A stretch of 64,000 nt of DNA. Source: Oryzias latipes (Eukaryota > Chordata > Actinopteri > Beloniformes > Adrianichthyidae). Positions 20,494 to 34,700 of the stretch are shown piece after piece (position 1 is the first letter of the stretch; each line of letters starts with the position of its first letter). The notes beneath the pieces are model-generated. The model made no database searches. It was not told the origin of the DNA and worked only from the letters and a program-made list of their open reading frames with translations. Made by a program: the position numbers and the translations under genes. The stretch spans positions 12,851,582-12,915,581 of the forward strand of contig NC_019864.2 in the NCBI RefSeq assembly GCF_002234675.1, given 5' to 3'.

Positions 20494-23400
20494 GGGTTTG
20501 TGAATTTGTCCTTCAGAACACAGATATGGAGTCTGCAGATCCAGTAATCCGTCATAGATCAGTCCGGCGACCCTCTGAGAGACTCCTGCACTTGGTTTTT
20601 CCCGTCCTCTTGTTATCCAACTAAATCTTTCTCATCTCAACTGTAAAGCCAGAGTCAAATTCAAAACATGGCAGGTTTCCCAACAGCATTTTTCAAGAAT
20701 GACCCTGATGTTTTTTGTGTGTTACCCCAGCACCCCTGTGACCCACAGGACAAGCAGGAAGACGGTGAGCCAAAGGAGCTGATCTAAAGCTATCAAGAGC
20801 CTCTGACCTGAATGTTCTGTAGTTACACAAATGAATTCACCGGAAACTAACGAAAAAAAGAAAAGAATACGACTGAACATCAAACTTTACTATTGCAAAT
20901 GGAATTCGGATTTTCCGTACTTTGACTCCTTCTTAGTAGCTGACTCGGCACAAATCTAAAGAACACACGGCTGGGCGGTTCTTGAGTGAAAGCATCTTTA
21001 TGATGTCAGCAACTTCAGGGGTCGGATGCTTTGGTTTCCAGCTCTTCAAGTGCCTCCAGGCTTTTCTGAGTGACGTCATATGTGATTTTCTAATACACAC
21101 ATTGAACACACAAATGAAAAAGGCTGAAGACTCATTCGACCTATCTGTTCAGTTCCTCCTAACTTGCAGCAGCGTGGCTTGACAGTCAAATCAGATGGCT
21201 TTGGCTGCATACAGAACCGCCTCATTTCTGTTATTTGGTGGATTCCTCCAACAGTCATGATACAGTGACTTAAAGAGGCAAAGCGCCCCCTGCTGGTCAC
21301 AGACCTAATCCATCAAGAATGGCAGTGAGGAAAACCTATACAACCTATTTTCACAGTTCTGTTGGGATCACTAGGCCTTAATGGACTAAACTGAGTCCTA
21401 AGAAACGTTAGTGAGTGACAGTGACAGGATTTGGACTTCATTCATTTGAATGTTTCTTGTTTTCTCTACACAAATGCATAAACTAACCTCTGGTTGGAAT
21501 TGGTGCTTCAAATATCAACTGAATTCAACTGAATTATGGAAGCAGAACTTGTACAAAACCTTTTCATCATCATTTTTTTCTTTATAAAGCACTTTCCAAC
21601 ATCATCCATGAGCCGTGGGGAAGAAATGTGTCTCGACATCGGAAAATGGCAAAAACGTCATCAGCAATTTGTACAGATCTTCACGCTCAGCGCTGATGCC
21701 GCTTCTGGAGCTGCTTGGACGCTAGCTCACCTCTCTCCACGGGGTCATAAAAGTAACCCTCCCTCCTCAGTGAGGCCAAGACTGAAGGCACTGAAGTCAG
21801 CCAGCTGCTGCTGGGTTAGCGCACAAGCTGCAATCTTCTCTGCCACCTCCTCCTCCTCCAACCCCCTCCTCTGCTCTGCCATTCTACACTCCTGAGATCA
21901 GATCAGTCTGATCACTTGCATTAGAACTTACCTTTACCTCATTTGTCATCCGCTGGCCTGAAGGCCTGCAGTGAGTTTATTCTTTGATGAAGTCCTATTT
22001 AAAAGCTGTGAAAATATTGCAGCTTTTTTCTCCTTGCATCTCCTTACTGTGTCTCACAGCTACCATGTACAATCTGGGCATTTTCCACGGATGAAATTTC
22101 TGTCTTTTGCAATACGAGTGTGAATTACCTAATCCAAAGGTGTTTCTTGTGTTTCATCATTTATCGATGTGTGCAGAAATCAGTCAAGAGTTTCAGCTGA
22201 TGGGTCTGTACTTGAATTCTGCTCTGAGCTGTTTGAAATTGTGGTCGGTTTCAGTTCATGCGTAAGTCTCTCACAGGGCGGTGGTCTGTGCGTGAAATGT
22301 TTATAGATGTATCACGGAGGAACCACATTAAAACCACGGAACAAGTACACATAACCACGCAAGGAACACATAAATCTGCTTCATTGAATTTCTTTAATTT
22401 GACATTCAGAGCACTGAGCAGAGATCACATCAGCACCATGGTCAGCGCCCTCTGCTGGTCCTTCCATTGGTTTGACCATTATGACCAGTTTTCATCCGGG
22501 GACAATGCGCAAGTTGTATGTAGTGGGAGTGTGACACGGCCTGAACTTCAGGAATGTCACTCAGTTCTTCCAGGTAACTTTCTGAATGAGAAGCAAAAGA
22601 AGAAAACATCTCAGTTTTTGTGAGGCACACTGCTAAAACAAAGGTTGGACAGAGTGCAGTGGTTTACCTGTTTGAACATCCAGGTGTTTCCTGCGCTGTA
22701 GAGATGGTATTTATGGCTCTTTGGATTAGATCACATTTATTCCATTTAAGAAGCCAGTCTGGAATTTATTCCTTTTATCCTGGAAATAATCACAGGGAGG
22801 ATTGATGGGCTGATACCTGGATCAGAATAATTCAAATTCAGATTTCTTACAGGTCATTTAGTTCAAATTCTTTTTGAAATATCAATTCAAGCTTTATTTG
22901 ACATGTGTGGCCAAGATGTTAAAGTCATTGTAAATATTCCACTTCCAAATCCTCTGAGTTGACAGCAAGATCTATGTAGCCTTTGTAAAAAGAGTGTGTT
23001 TGTGTACTTGAATTGTGTTATTACTGCAGCAGCTAAACCAGGGGTCTACAACCTAACGCTAAAAGAACCAATTGGTCCAGTTTCTTACAACCCCTGGCTG
23101 CACCACCCTGTTTAGAAAAATGCACTTTATTGGTGTTTTTGTGCTTATTACGCGATCTTTTTGTAACACATAGCTTTGAAATATTTACAATAATGAAATT
23201 CCAACAGTCGTGTATTTTATCAGGCCGTGTGACAATGTTGATTTCTTTTACTCTGACAGAAGTACAGACAAGTTCCTTTTCTAAAATCAAAGTCTCTGTC
23301 AAAAGAGATCCTCCTGAAGGTGCAGACGTTCTAGCAGTTACCTTTATAGCACAATTCTGTCATTGGAGAACTTCTGAACACATGTAGGAGAAGATAAGGA

Positions 23401-24160
23401 CACATGCTTGAAACTTATTGTAATAAACAGTTCGGACGATATGGAATCCTCATCATTATACTCAGTCATCGGATTGATAAAGCACACAAGGGCTCTTCAT
23501 TTAGTGTCATGTCAGCAGTGGTGAAAAACGAGTTTATTTTACTATTAAAAGATCACCTCATTAAAAAAATAAGCTGAAACTGTAACCAACAAACCCATCA
23601 TTTATACACAACACAAATCAGGCTGCTCTGAGCTGCACGCAAAAGCTTCTGGTGAAACATTTGAATACCAGAATTTCAACAAACAGCAAAACTCAAAAAT
23701 TCCTGTCTTCAGAACGAGCACTGAAAGTTCACGCGCTGTGAGTCTGAGACACGCCTCTTTTCTGTTTTCACGGAGGTCCTCCCGTGAAAGGGGTGATTGC
23801 ATCTAAGATAAGTAGGGTGAGCTGGTTTGAGGATTTCTGTGAACGTGTGAAGCTCAGGGGAGGGAGGAAAAAAGACAGAGAAAGAGAACAGTTCCCAGCC
23901 AAGCGACACTCAAAAGGTTCGGTTCGTTCGTGAGCGCGGGTTCAGGAGTTCTGGCTCTGAACTTCCTCCCTCCTACCTGTTTTGGACCACCAGCTCTGGT
24001 TGTGCGCTCCTCCTGCGTGCACATGTCAGACTTGATCAGGCCGAAATGTTGGAAACCGTTTGAATTTTGAGAGTCACGTGCACGTCAGCGAGGTCCATTT
24101 CATTCATCATTCATTTAGCCCTCTTAGACAGGCATGACTGACAGCTGGCTCGCGCGCGCG
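20494..24160. other. Unit B non-coding DNA
   Basis: Counterpart of the A segments 2823-3568 and 9979-12900, with no insertion. No gene beyond the candidate minus-strand exon at 21745-21891. The site where A carries the transposon is intact at about 21236-21250 (GGTGGATTCCTCCAAC). Confidence 0.6.
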
Positions 24161-24490
24161 CACACAACCCACGTGACTGCGGTGGTTCTATGAGTGACAA
24201 AACTGTCCGGAAATGACGTCAAGAACATCACCCTTCATATTTGGATTACCTCACACTATCCATGATCTGTAATGACAACAATCTGCATCACTTTTATGGA
24301 TAAATACACGTTATGATGTCATTTTACATCATGGCAATCAAGTAGTGAATCTTTAAATATACCTTGAGTTTCCCATGAGAAACATCTTAAAGTTGCGGAT
24401 AGAAAGTCAAAAACTTTTGATTAATTGTGTTCTAAGATTAAATCTTTAAAACTGACAGACGATCTGAAGAAGAACAGACTGAAAGAAAAA
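24161..24490 (+). promoter_or_regulatory. Promoter-like block upstream of kinase B
   Basis: Same as in unit A, with E-box CACGTG near 24170 and CRE TGACGTCA at 24214-24221. Confidence 0.4.
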
Positions 24491-27400
24491 ATGTCAAGAA
24501 AAGGAAATAAACAAACTGAAGCCGTGGAGTTGAGGGTAGGCAGTGAGTTGGTTGGAAGTAAGGGGGTCTATATAGTTAAAGAATTCCTGGGAGAAGGAGG
24601 TTTTGGAAAAGTGGCTAAATGTAGTAAATTGTGGAGTCTGGAATATTACGCTGTTAAAATCATGAAAATATCCAGAGAAGGACAGAAAGAGTTTGAAACG
24701 ATGAAACTGATCCAAGACCTGGATCCTGATGAGAACCACTTGATTAAGATGTACGAATGCTTCACTTATAGAAAAATGACTTGCATAGTGTACGAGCTCT
24801 TGGAGGTCAATTTTCATGATTCCTTGATGAATGAGCAGCAGCTGGTCCCTTTGTGTTATATCAGAGTCATTGCTCAGCAGTTGCTCAAGGCTCTCAAAGC
24901 ACTCAAAAGTATCGGTGTGGCACACTGCGACATAAAATTAGACAACATTATGTTTAAGGATCTAGATGACATGAATGTAAAACTCATAGACTTTGGTCTG
25001 GCTGTAGAGACAAATGAAATTTTAACCGGAACCAAAATGCAAGTAACTCAATTCAGAGCTCCTGAAGTTATCCTGGGTCTCCCTTTAGATGAAAGTGTTG
25101 ACATGTGGGCTCTTGGCATGGTGTTGGCCTGTGTTTACTGTGGATATTATCTCTTTCTATCAAGTACCGAATACGAAACAATACGAGCTATGGTGCACAT
25201 ATTTGGTTTACCAGAAGCTGACGTTCTCCACAGGGCAAACTACAAAGATGCCTTTTTCACTAGGGACAACGGTGACTGGAGACTATGCACACCAGAAGAA
25301 TACACCGAAATAACTGGGAATAGAGTGAGATACATGAATCCTGTGATAGATTTTGATGCTATGACTGATAAACATCGGAACATGTACGAAATGCACGATG
25401 ATGACGACCACAAAGCTTTCATTGACCTTCTCAAGCGCATGCTGGAAGTCAATCCTCAACGCAGAATCACGCCGAGTCAAGCCCTCGAACACGACTTCAT
25501 CACCATGAAGCACCTTGCAGGAAAAAGTAAGGCAGCGTATGCTGCTGGATGTGAAGGCGTCATGGGAAAGACCCCACCGTCAGACGCCCAAGTAAATCCC
25601 TCAGCACCTTCTAGTTCAAGCATGAGTGGATCCTCTAACCGATGCCTGAAATCATCAATGTCAGAAGATGAAATTGTAGACGTGAGGGAAGTTCCTTCTG
25701 CTGGAAGTGCAGATGAACAATCAAGTGACTCCAGCCTTAACAGCTCTGACTCCTGTGAGAAACCCGCGTTCCAGGAAAATTTGGAAAAACCGGAAGATCT
25801 GCAGACAGACAAAGACAAGGCAAAAATATCAAGAAAAGGAAATAAAAAAACGGAAGCCCTTGAGCTGATGGTAGGACATTATTTGGTGGGAAATCAGGGG
25901 ATCTATAAAGTTCAGGAATTCCTGGGAGAAGGAGGTTTTGGAAAAGTGGCTAGGTGTACTAAATTGGGAAGTCCGGAAATATATGCAATTAAAATAATAA
26001 CAAATGTCCAAGAAGGCAAGGAAGAGTTTGAATCCATGAAACTAATCCAAGTTCTGGATCCCGATGAGAACCACTTGATGAAGATGTATGAGTGTTTCTC
26101 ATTTCAAAATGTGATTTGCTTGGTGTACGAGATCCTGGAAGAAAGCTTAGAAGATTTCTTGATCAAAAATGAATGCAAAGCCACACCTCTGACTTATGTC
26201 AGAGCTCTTGCTCAGCAGATGTTTCAGGCTCTGAAAGCGCTCAAAAGTATCGGTGTGGTTCACTGTGACATAAAATTGGACAACATCATGTTTGCGGATA
26301 AAAATTCCTTGAAATTCAAACTCATAGACTTTGGTCTAGCGGTAGAGTCAAAGGAACTTCCAATCGGAACCGAAATCCAAGTAACTCGATTCAGAGCACC
26401 TGAAGTTATCCTGGGTCTCCCTTTAGATGAAAGCGTTGACATGTGGGCACTTGGCATGGTATTGGCCTGTGTTTACTTCGGTAATTATCCCTTCCCATCA
26501 AGAACCGAATACGAAACAATACGAGCTATGGTGCAGATATTTGGTTTACCTGAAGCTGACGTTCTCAATAGGGCAAAGAACAAAGATACCTTTTTCACTA
26601 GGGACAATGGTGACTGGAGACTATGCACACCAGAAGAATACACCAAATCAACTGGGAAAGAATTGAGAAAAAAGAATCATGTGATAGATTTTGATGCTAT
26701 GACTGATAAACATCGGAACATGTACGAAATGCACGATGATGACGACCACAAAGCTTTCATTGACCTTCTCAAGTGCATTCTGCAAGTCAATCCTCAACGC
26801 AGAATCACGCCGAGTCAAGCCCTCGAACACGATTTCATCACCATGAAGCACCTTGCAGGAAAAATTAAGGCAGTGTATGCTGCTGGATGTGAAGGCGTCA
26901 TGGGAAAGACCGCGCCGTCACATACCCACATAAATCCCTCAGCATCTTTTACTTCAAGCTTGAGTGGATCCTCTAATCAAAGCCTGAAATCATCAATGTC
27001 AGAAGATGAAATTGTAGACGTGAGGGAAGTTCCTTCTGCTGGAAGTGCAGATGAACAATCTAGTGACTTCAGCCTTAACAGCTCTGACTCCTGTGAGAAA
27101 CCCGTGTTCCAGGAAAATTTGGAAAAACCGGAAGATCTGCAGACAGACAAAGACATGGCAAAAATGTCAAGAAAAGGAAATAGAAAAACGGAAGCCTTTG
27201 AGCTGATGGAAGTCCGTAATTTGGTGGGAAATCAGGGGATCTATAAAGTTCAGGAATTCCTTGGACAAGGAAGTTTTGGAAAAGTGGCTAAGTGTACTAA
27301 ATTGGGAAGTCCGGAAATGTATGCAATTAAAATAATAACAAATGTCCAAGAAGGCAAGGAAGAGTTTGAATCCATGAAACTAATCCAAGTTCTGGATCCC

Positions 27401-28291
27401 GATGAGAACCACTTGATGAAGATGTATGAGTGTTTCTCATTTCAAAATGTGATTTGCTTGGTGTATGAGATCCTGTAAGAAAGCTTGGTAGATTTCTTGA
27501 TCAAAAATGAATGCAAAGCCACACCTCTGACTTATGTCAGAGCCATTGCTCAGCAGATGTTTCAGGCTCTGAAAGCGCTCAAAAGTATCGGTGTGGTTCA
27601 CTGTGACATAAAATTGGACAACATTATGTTTGCAGACAAAAATTCCTTGAAATTCAAACTCATAGACTTTGGTCTAGCGGTAGAGTCAAAGGAACTTCCA
27701 ATCGGAACCAAAATCCAAGCAACTCCATTCAGAGCACCTGAAGTTATCCTGGGTCTCCCTTTAGATGAAAGTATTGACATGTGGGCACTTGGAGTTAATT
27801 TGGCAACTGTTTACAGGGGAAATTTTGCTTTTCCAGATGATTATGATTATGAAACCATCAGAGCGATGGTGCAGATATTCGGGTTACCAGAAGAAGAACT
27901 TCTTTCTACAGGACTATACACTCAAGACTATTTTACTTGGGACAGCGGTGTAAACGGCTGGAGGCTGCTCACAGCAGAGGAATATACCCAAAGAACAATG
28001 TCAAATGTCAATGGGAATCATGTGATAAATCTTGACCAGATGACTGAGATTCATCGAAAGCAGTTTGACATGTACGATGATGACGACCACAAAGCTTTCA
28101 TTGACCTTCTCAAGCGCATGCTGGAAGTCAATCCTCAATGCAGAATCACGCCGAGTCAAGCCCTCGAACACGACTTCATCACCATGAAGCACCTTGCAGG
28201 AAAAAAGTGCTGTCAAGATGAAGAGGTCATAGGAGACAGGCAGCTGGGACGAAAGAAAAGAAACCTCTCCAGTGATAAACACGGTTCTTGA
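24491..28291 (+). pseudogene. HIPK-like triple-kinase copy B, nonsense in domain 3
   Basis: ATG at 24491 in the same context as copy A. The frame is open for 995 codons and then meets TAA at 27476-27478, where copy A has GAA (Glu996): a single G-to-T change. The break falls at the hinge of domain 3, just after VYEIL. Domains 1 and 2 keep loop, Lys, HCD and DFG, so a two-kinase protein could still be made. The remaining frame continues to 28291 with no other lesion, so the stop is recent. Other differences from A are few: Val to Glu and Lys to Asn in domain 2, Glu to Gln, Ala to Val, Lys to Arg and Gly to Val. Confidence 0.9.
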
Positions 28292-28347
28292 AAAGTCTAG
28301 TAGCCACAAGTCTTTTAGGCATCTTCTGAAGTTTTTTTGTGAACATC

Positions 28348-28940
28348 TGCCTTATTGATGTTAAATTAGTTTGGGTTTTCTCCTGGAGCTCAGGTTTACC
28401 CTTAAAAAAAATCCCATTGCCTATTAATATTGTTGTTTATTGCTACAACATTAAAAAATATGTATTTTTTTAAATAATTTATGTTAAATTAGTTTGGGTT
28501 TTCTCCTGGTGCTCAGGTTTGCCCTTAAAAAAAGTCTCCATCCCTTATTAATATATTGTTTATTGTTAAATATGTAAAATTAAAATTTGTTTTAGTTGTT
28601 ATAAATGTTAAATTAGTTTGGGTTTTCTCCTGGAGCTCAGGTTTGCCCTTAAAAATATGTCCATCTCTTATTGATATTGTTCTTTATTGTTAATAGTGTA
28701 AACATTTTGTAATTTATGTTAAATTAGTTTGGGTTTTCTCCTGGAGCTCAGGTTTGCCCTTAAAAATATGTCCATCTCTTATTGATATTGCTCTTTATTG
28801 TTAATAGTGTAAAAATGTCGTAATTTATGTTAAATTAGTTTGGGTTTTCTCCTGGAGCTCAGGTTTGCCCTTAAAAAAATGTCTCCATCGCTTATTATTA
28901 TTGTTGTTTATAGTTAAAAATGTAAAAATTAAAACTGTTT
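28348..28940 (+). repeat. 3'-flanking minisatellite (copy B)
   Basis: Five units as in A, followed by (GTCA)n at 28993-29068 and GAAT repeats. Confidence 0.85.
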
Positions 28941-29259
28941 ACTTATATTTATATTTGTAAATCAATTAATCAATCAATCGATTGGCCGGACGGTCAGTCA
29001 GTCAGTCAGTCAGTCAGTCAGTCAGTCAGTCAGTCAGTCAGTCAGTCAGTCAGTCAGTCAGTCAGTCAATGAATGAATAAATGAATGAATGAATCAGTAA
29101 ATGAATGAATGAATCAATAAATGTATGTAATGCAACCACAGGGGGGCACAATCCAGCTCCCTTATGCCGGTCCCAAGTCCGGATAAATGCAGAGGGCTGT
29201 GTGAAAGAGAAACTCAATTAAATATATTAATCACAAGCAGAGATGAATTAATATCTATA

Positions 29260-30602
29260 TACTGTACCGACCAAAAGTTTGGACACACCTCATTCAAAGA
29301 GTTTTCTTTATTTTCATGACCGTGAAAATTGTAGATTCACACCAAAGGCAGCAAAACTATGGATTCACACATGTTGACTTATATACTTAACACAAATGTC
29401 ATGTGGCCTGTCAGACTCCTCCCCCTCCAGCTCTGCTGCTCATCTCCCTCAGCTGTGACTACTCATCTCATCAAACCACCTGCTACTTAAGGAGACCCAG
29501 CTTCATCAGTCTTCGCCAGTCCGTTAACCCTGATGGTGCCTAGTCTCCTGAAGTTCGACGTCTGGCCCCCTTGTCTCTGTACTAAGCTAACCTTGTCTTG
29601 TCTTCTGCACTCAGGTTACATTCTCACGCCACGAGAGTCACCTGAGTTCACCATCTCAAGCAGCAGCAGCAGCAGCAGCCTCAGCCTTCCACCGCTGACG
29701 TTTCTTGCCACTGTGAGCCACAGCCTCTGTTCTCACCTAGTGGCAGCCATGCCACGTGTCCACTGAGCGTCCACGCTCATCAAGATCACCATGCCACGCC
29801 AGGGTTCAAGAATCCTGCCCACGAACTTTGTCTCACTCCCGCTCTGGAAGTTCTGGATCTACAATCGAGAGCCACATCCACGACTACCCACTACACCATC
29901 AACAACCGCAAAAACATTAAGAAAATAAAACCTCTTACTTACCTCTTCACTTACCTGCCTCTGCCTTTCTCGGTTTTCAGCATCTGGGTCCTCCCTCCGC
30001 GTTCTAGTCATGACAAAAAGTGTGAAACAACTGAAAATATGTCATATTCTAGGTTCTTCAAAGTAGCCACAGTTTGCTTTCATTACTGTGTCAGGGTTCT
30101 GACTTTTTCCTTAATAAAGAGAAGAACCACACAGGAGATGAGAACTTTTGCTAGACTTCTGCAGAAGGAGAATCGGTCTGTGACAGCGCGAACTGTCACA
30201 GAGGAGTTCTGCCTTCTCAGTGTATCCAGTCTGGTTTTATTGATGGCAGGGGTTTATAACATGAAAAGTAAGTCATTAAATCAAGCAGTACACGAACATA
30301 TTGTATAATCAGAACTTTTCAGGTCATTGTTTTTGTACTGAAAGAACTGAGACGAACATATCATGGTGATAATAGCGTGTAAGCAAATGATAATTACATA
30401 ACCCTAACAACTGCTTTGCACACTCTTGGCATTCTCTTGATGAGCTTCAAGAGGTCGTCACCTGAAACAGTCTTCCAACAGTCTTGAAGGAGTTTCAATT
30501 GTTGGCCTTTTTGCCTTCACTCTGCAGTCCAGCTCAGCCCAAACACCCTCGATTGGGTTCAGGTGCCGGGATGGTGGTCTGTACTGTTTGGTCTGTACTG
30601 TA
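29260..30602 (-). mobile_element. Tc1-like element with two nested LTRs (unit B)
   Basis: Same structure as A: solo LTR 1 at 29397-30015 and solo LTR 2 at 30089-30409, each at the same position. The LTRs were therefore present before the A/B duplication. Confidence 0.75.
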
Positions 30603-31364
30603 AATATGTGTATGTATGTATAGGTGCCATCAAGATTCTGTTACATCACCCAGATTGGCGTCACCAGGGCCCTGCTCTGGAGGCAAGCAGCTCTGGGCAG
30701 GGCCCATCTCTATGGTTCTAGCCAAAGAGCTGATGTGGGATCACTCCCTCCGTGATATGGGGTCACTCTCCCGTGGGCCCACCACCTGCCAGAGAGCTCA
30801 AAAGGGGTCAGTGCAAAGTGGATTGGGAGGCAGTCGAAAGAAAGGTGCCTCAGTGGCTGTAACCCCGATGACTGAAGTTGGCTCTAGAACTTGAAAAGTC
30901 ATCTCTCTAGGATGGTGGAAGCCTGAGAGACGGATTAGACTCACTACCATTCTAGAGTTTCGCAAGATGAGAGGGGGCAGGCTTGTGTGGGCATACTTGT
31001 GAGCCCCAGCGCAGCCCCTTAACTTTGGGATAACCAAAAGGCCTGTATCTGTATCTGATTTAGAGTTGTCAAAAGGCTCAGAACGGCTTTGTTTTTGAAA
31101 CCAATTCGTAAATAAAGCTTCACAAAAAACTTCTCTTTGATGAAATGATAATATCATTGAAAAATGATAGGATGAACTATGGAAAAAAAGGATTTTTAAA
31201 TTGTAAATCATATTGGGTGATGGAGGTTATGATGACATCATTTCCGCTCCAAACAGCAGTTGTTGTTGGCGCTGCCTAAGTCCTCTCTCCTCTGATGTAC
31301 CAAACTTTGGGAGAGCTGTATGACGCTAAACTCCACGAAACATGATTTCTTACTTTGGGAGGAA

Positions 31365-31607
31365 GCGGCCGTGGTGCAGCGATTTCAGTCGAACCCTAAT
31401 CGTAAGACTGCAGGTTTGATTCCCGCCTTCCACGCCCATGTGTCGAAGTGTCCTTGGGCAATACACTGAACCCCACCTTGCCTCTGGTGGACGGTTGGTG
31501 TCAGTGGAGCCGCCATCAGTGTGTAAATGGATGAATGGTTCTTTGACTGTAAAGCACTTTGGGATTTCGAGGAAGGTAGAAAGCGCTATACAAGTATTCG
31601 TCATTTA
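31365..31607 (+). repeat. tRNA-derived SINE (unit C)
   Basis: Same copy as in A and B. Confidence 0.75.
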
Positions 31608-31729
31608 TACGCCTCAAAACCAATAAATTCACAAGGAGAACATGCAAAGAAAGTGACAATTTGAACCAGAGGCCTTCTCACTGTTAAAGTGGAAGTGCTA
31701 ACCACTACATCTCCGTGCCACCTCGCTCA

Positions 31730-34700
31730 GGGTTTGTGAATTTGTCCTTCAGAACACAGATATGGAGTCTGCAGATCCAGTAATCCGTCATAGATCAGTC
31801 CGGCGACCCTCTGAGAGACTCCTGCACTTGGTTTTTCCCGTCCTCTTGTTATCCAACTAAATCTTTCTCATCTCAACTGTAAAGCCAGAGTCAAATTCAA
31901 AACATGGCAGGTTTCCCAACAGCATTTTTCAAGAATGACCCTGATGTTTTTTGTGTGTTACCCCAGCACCCCTGTGACCCACAGGACAAGCAGGAAGACG
32001 GTGAGCCAAAGGAGCTGATCTAAAGCTATCAAGAGCCTCTGACCTGAATGTTCTGTAGTTACACAAATGAATTCACCGGAAACTAACGAAAAAAAGAAAA
32101 GAATACGACTGAACATCAAACTTTACTATTGCAAATGGAATTCGGATTTTCCGTACTTTGACTCCTTCTTAGTAGCTGACTCGGCACAAATCTAAAGAAC
32201 ACACGGCTGGGCGGTTCTTGAGTGAAAGCATCTTTATGATGTCAGCAACTTCAGGGGTCGGATGCTTTGGTTTCCAGCTCTTCAAGTGCCTCCAGGCTTT
32301 TCTGAGTGACGTCATATGTGATTTTCTAATACACACATTGAACACACAAATGATAAAGGCTGAAGACTCATTCGACCCATCTGTTCAGTTCCTCCTAACT
32401 TGCAGCAGCGTGGCTTGACAGTCAAATCAGATGGCTTTGGCTGCATACAGAACCGCCTCATTTCTGTTATTTGGTGGATTCCTCCAACAGTCATGATACA
32501 GTGACTTAAAGAGGCAAAGCGCCCCCTGCTGGTCACAGACCTAATCCATCAAGAATGGCAGTGAGGAAAACCTATACAACCTATTTTCACAGTTCTGTTG
32601 GGATCACTAGGCCTTAATGGACTAAACTGAGTCCTAAGAAACGTTAGTGAGTGACAGTGACAGGATTTGGACTTCATTCATTTGAATGTTTCTTGTTTTC
32701 TCTACACAAATGCATAAACTAACCTCTGGTTGGAATTGGTGCTTCAAATATCAACTGAATTCAACTGAATTATGGAAGCAGAACTTGTACAAAACTTTTT
32801 CATCATCATTTTTTTCTTTATAAAGCACTTTCCAACATCATCCATGAGCCGTGGGGAAGAAATGTGTCTCGACATCGGAAAATGGCAAAAACGTCATCAG
32901 CAATTTGTACAGATCTTCACGCTCAGCGCTGATGCCGCTTCTGGAGCTGCTTGGACGCTAGCTCACCTCTCTCCACGGGGTCATAAAAGTAACCCTCCCT
33001 CCTCAGTGAGGCCAAGACTGAAGGCACTGAAGTCAGCCAGCTGCTGCTGGGTTAGCGCACAAGCTGCAATCTTCTCTGCCACCTCCTCCTCCTCCAACCC
33101 CCTCCTCTGCTCTGCCATTCTACACTCCTGAGATCAGATCAGTCTGATCACTTGCATTAGAACTTACCTTTACCTCATTTGTCATCCGCTGGCCTGAAGG
33201 CCTGCAGTGAGTTTATTCTTTGATGAAGTCCTATTTCAAAGCTGTGAAAATATTGCAGCTTTTTTCTCCTTGCATCTCCTTACTGTGTCTCACAGCTACC
33301 ATGTACAATCTGGGCATTTTCCACGGATGAAATTTCTGTCTTTTGCAATACGAGTGTGAATTACCTAATCCAAAGGTGTTTCTTGTGTTTCATCATTTAT
33401 CGATGTGTGCAGAAATCAGTCAAGAGTTTCAGCTGATGGGTCTGTACTTGAATTCTGCTCTGAGCTGTTTGAAATTGTGGTCGGTTTCAGTTCATGCGTA
33501 AGTCTCTCACAGGGCGGTGGTCTGTGCGTGAAATGTTTATAGATGTATCACGGAGGAACCACATTAAAACCACGGAACAAGTACACATAACCACGCAAGG
33601 AACACATAAATCTGCTTCATTGGATTTCTTTAATTTGACATTCAGAGCACTGAGCAGAGATCACATCAGCACCATGGTCAGCGCCCTCTGCTGGTCCTTC
33701 CATTGGTTTGACCATTATGACCAGTTTTCATCCGGGGACAATGCGCAAGTTGTATGTAGTGGGAGTGTGACACGGCCTGAACTTCAGGAATGTCACTCAG
33801 TTCTTCCAGGTAACTTTCTGAATGAGAAGCAAAAGAAGAAAACATCTCAGTTTTTGTGAGGCACACTGCTACAACAAAGGTTGGACAGAGTGCAGTGGTT
33901 TACCTGTTTGAACATCCAGGTGTTTCCTGCGCTGTAGAGATGGTATTTATGGCTCTTTGGATCAGATCACATTTATTCCATTTAAGAAGCCAGTCTGGAA
34001 TTTATTCCTTTTATCCTGGAAATAATCACAGGGAGGATTGATGGGCTGATACCTGGATCAGAATAATTCAAATTCAGATTTCTTACAGGTCATTTAGTTC
34101 AAATTCTTTTTGAAATATCAATTCAAGCTTTATTTGACATGTGTGGCCAAGATGTTAAAGTCATTGTAAATATTCCACTTCCAAATCCTCTGAGTTGACA
34201 GCAAGATCTATGTAGCCTTTGTAAAAAGAGTGTGTTTGTGTACTTGAATTGTGTTATTACTGCAGCAGCTAAACCAGGGGTCTACAACCTAACGCTAAAA
34301 GAACCAATTGGTCCAGTTTCTTACAACCCCTGGCTGCACCACCCTGTTTAGAAAAATGCACTTTATTGGTGTTTTTGTGCTTATTACGCGATCTTTTTGT
34401 AACACATAGCTTTGAAATATTTACAATAATGAAATTCCAACAGTCGTGTATTTTATCAGGCCGTGTGACAATGTTGATTTCTTTTACTCTGACAGAAGTA
34501 CAGACAAGTTCCTTTTCTAAAATCAAAGTCTCTGTCAAAAGAGATCCTCCTGAAGGTGCAGACGTTCTAGCAGTTACCTTTATAGCACAATTCTGTCATT
34601 GGAGAACTTCTGAACACATGTAGGAGAAGATAAGGACACATGCTTGAAACTTATTGTAATAAACAGTTCGGACGATATGGAATCCTCATCATTATACTCA

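Larger units (their letters stand above)
19817..31052 (+). repeat. Tandem duplicon unit B
   Basis: Near-identical to unit A without the 6.4-kb transposon. It lacks about 255 bp near 19976 that units A and D keep (junction AAATCATA/TTGGGTGATGG). Its segments follow the same order as A: SINEs, CTCF-like motifs at 21283-21296 and 22445-22458, candidate minus exon 21745-21891, CRE 24214-24221, kinase 24491, minisatellite 28348-28940, Tc1 29260-30602, LINE relic. Confidence 0.9.

Noticed and set aside
27485-28291. Separate one-kinase gene after the stop in copy B
   Set aside because: It opens at a TTG and lacks the glycine loop and Lys; it is the rest of the broken third domain.
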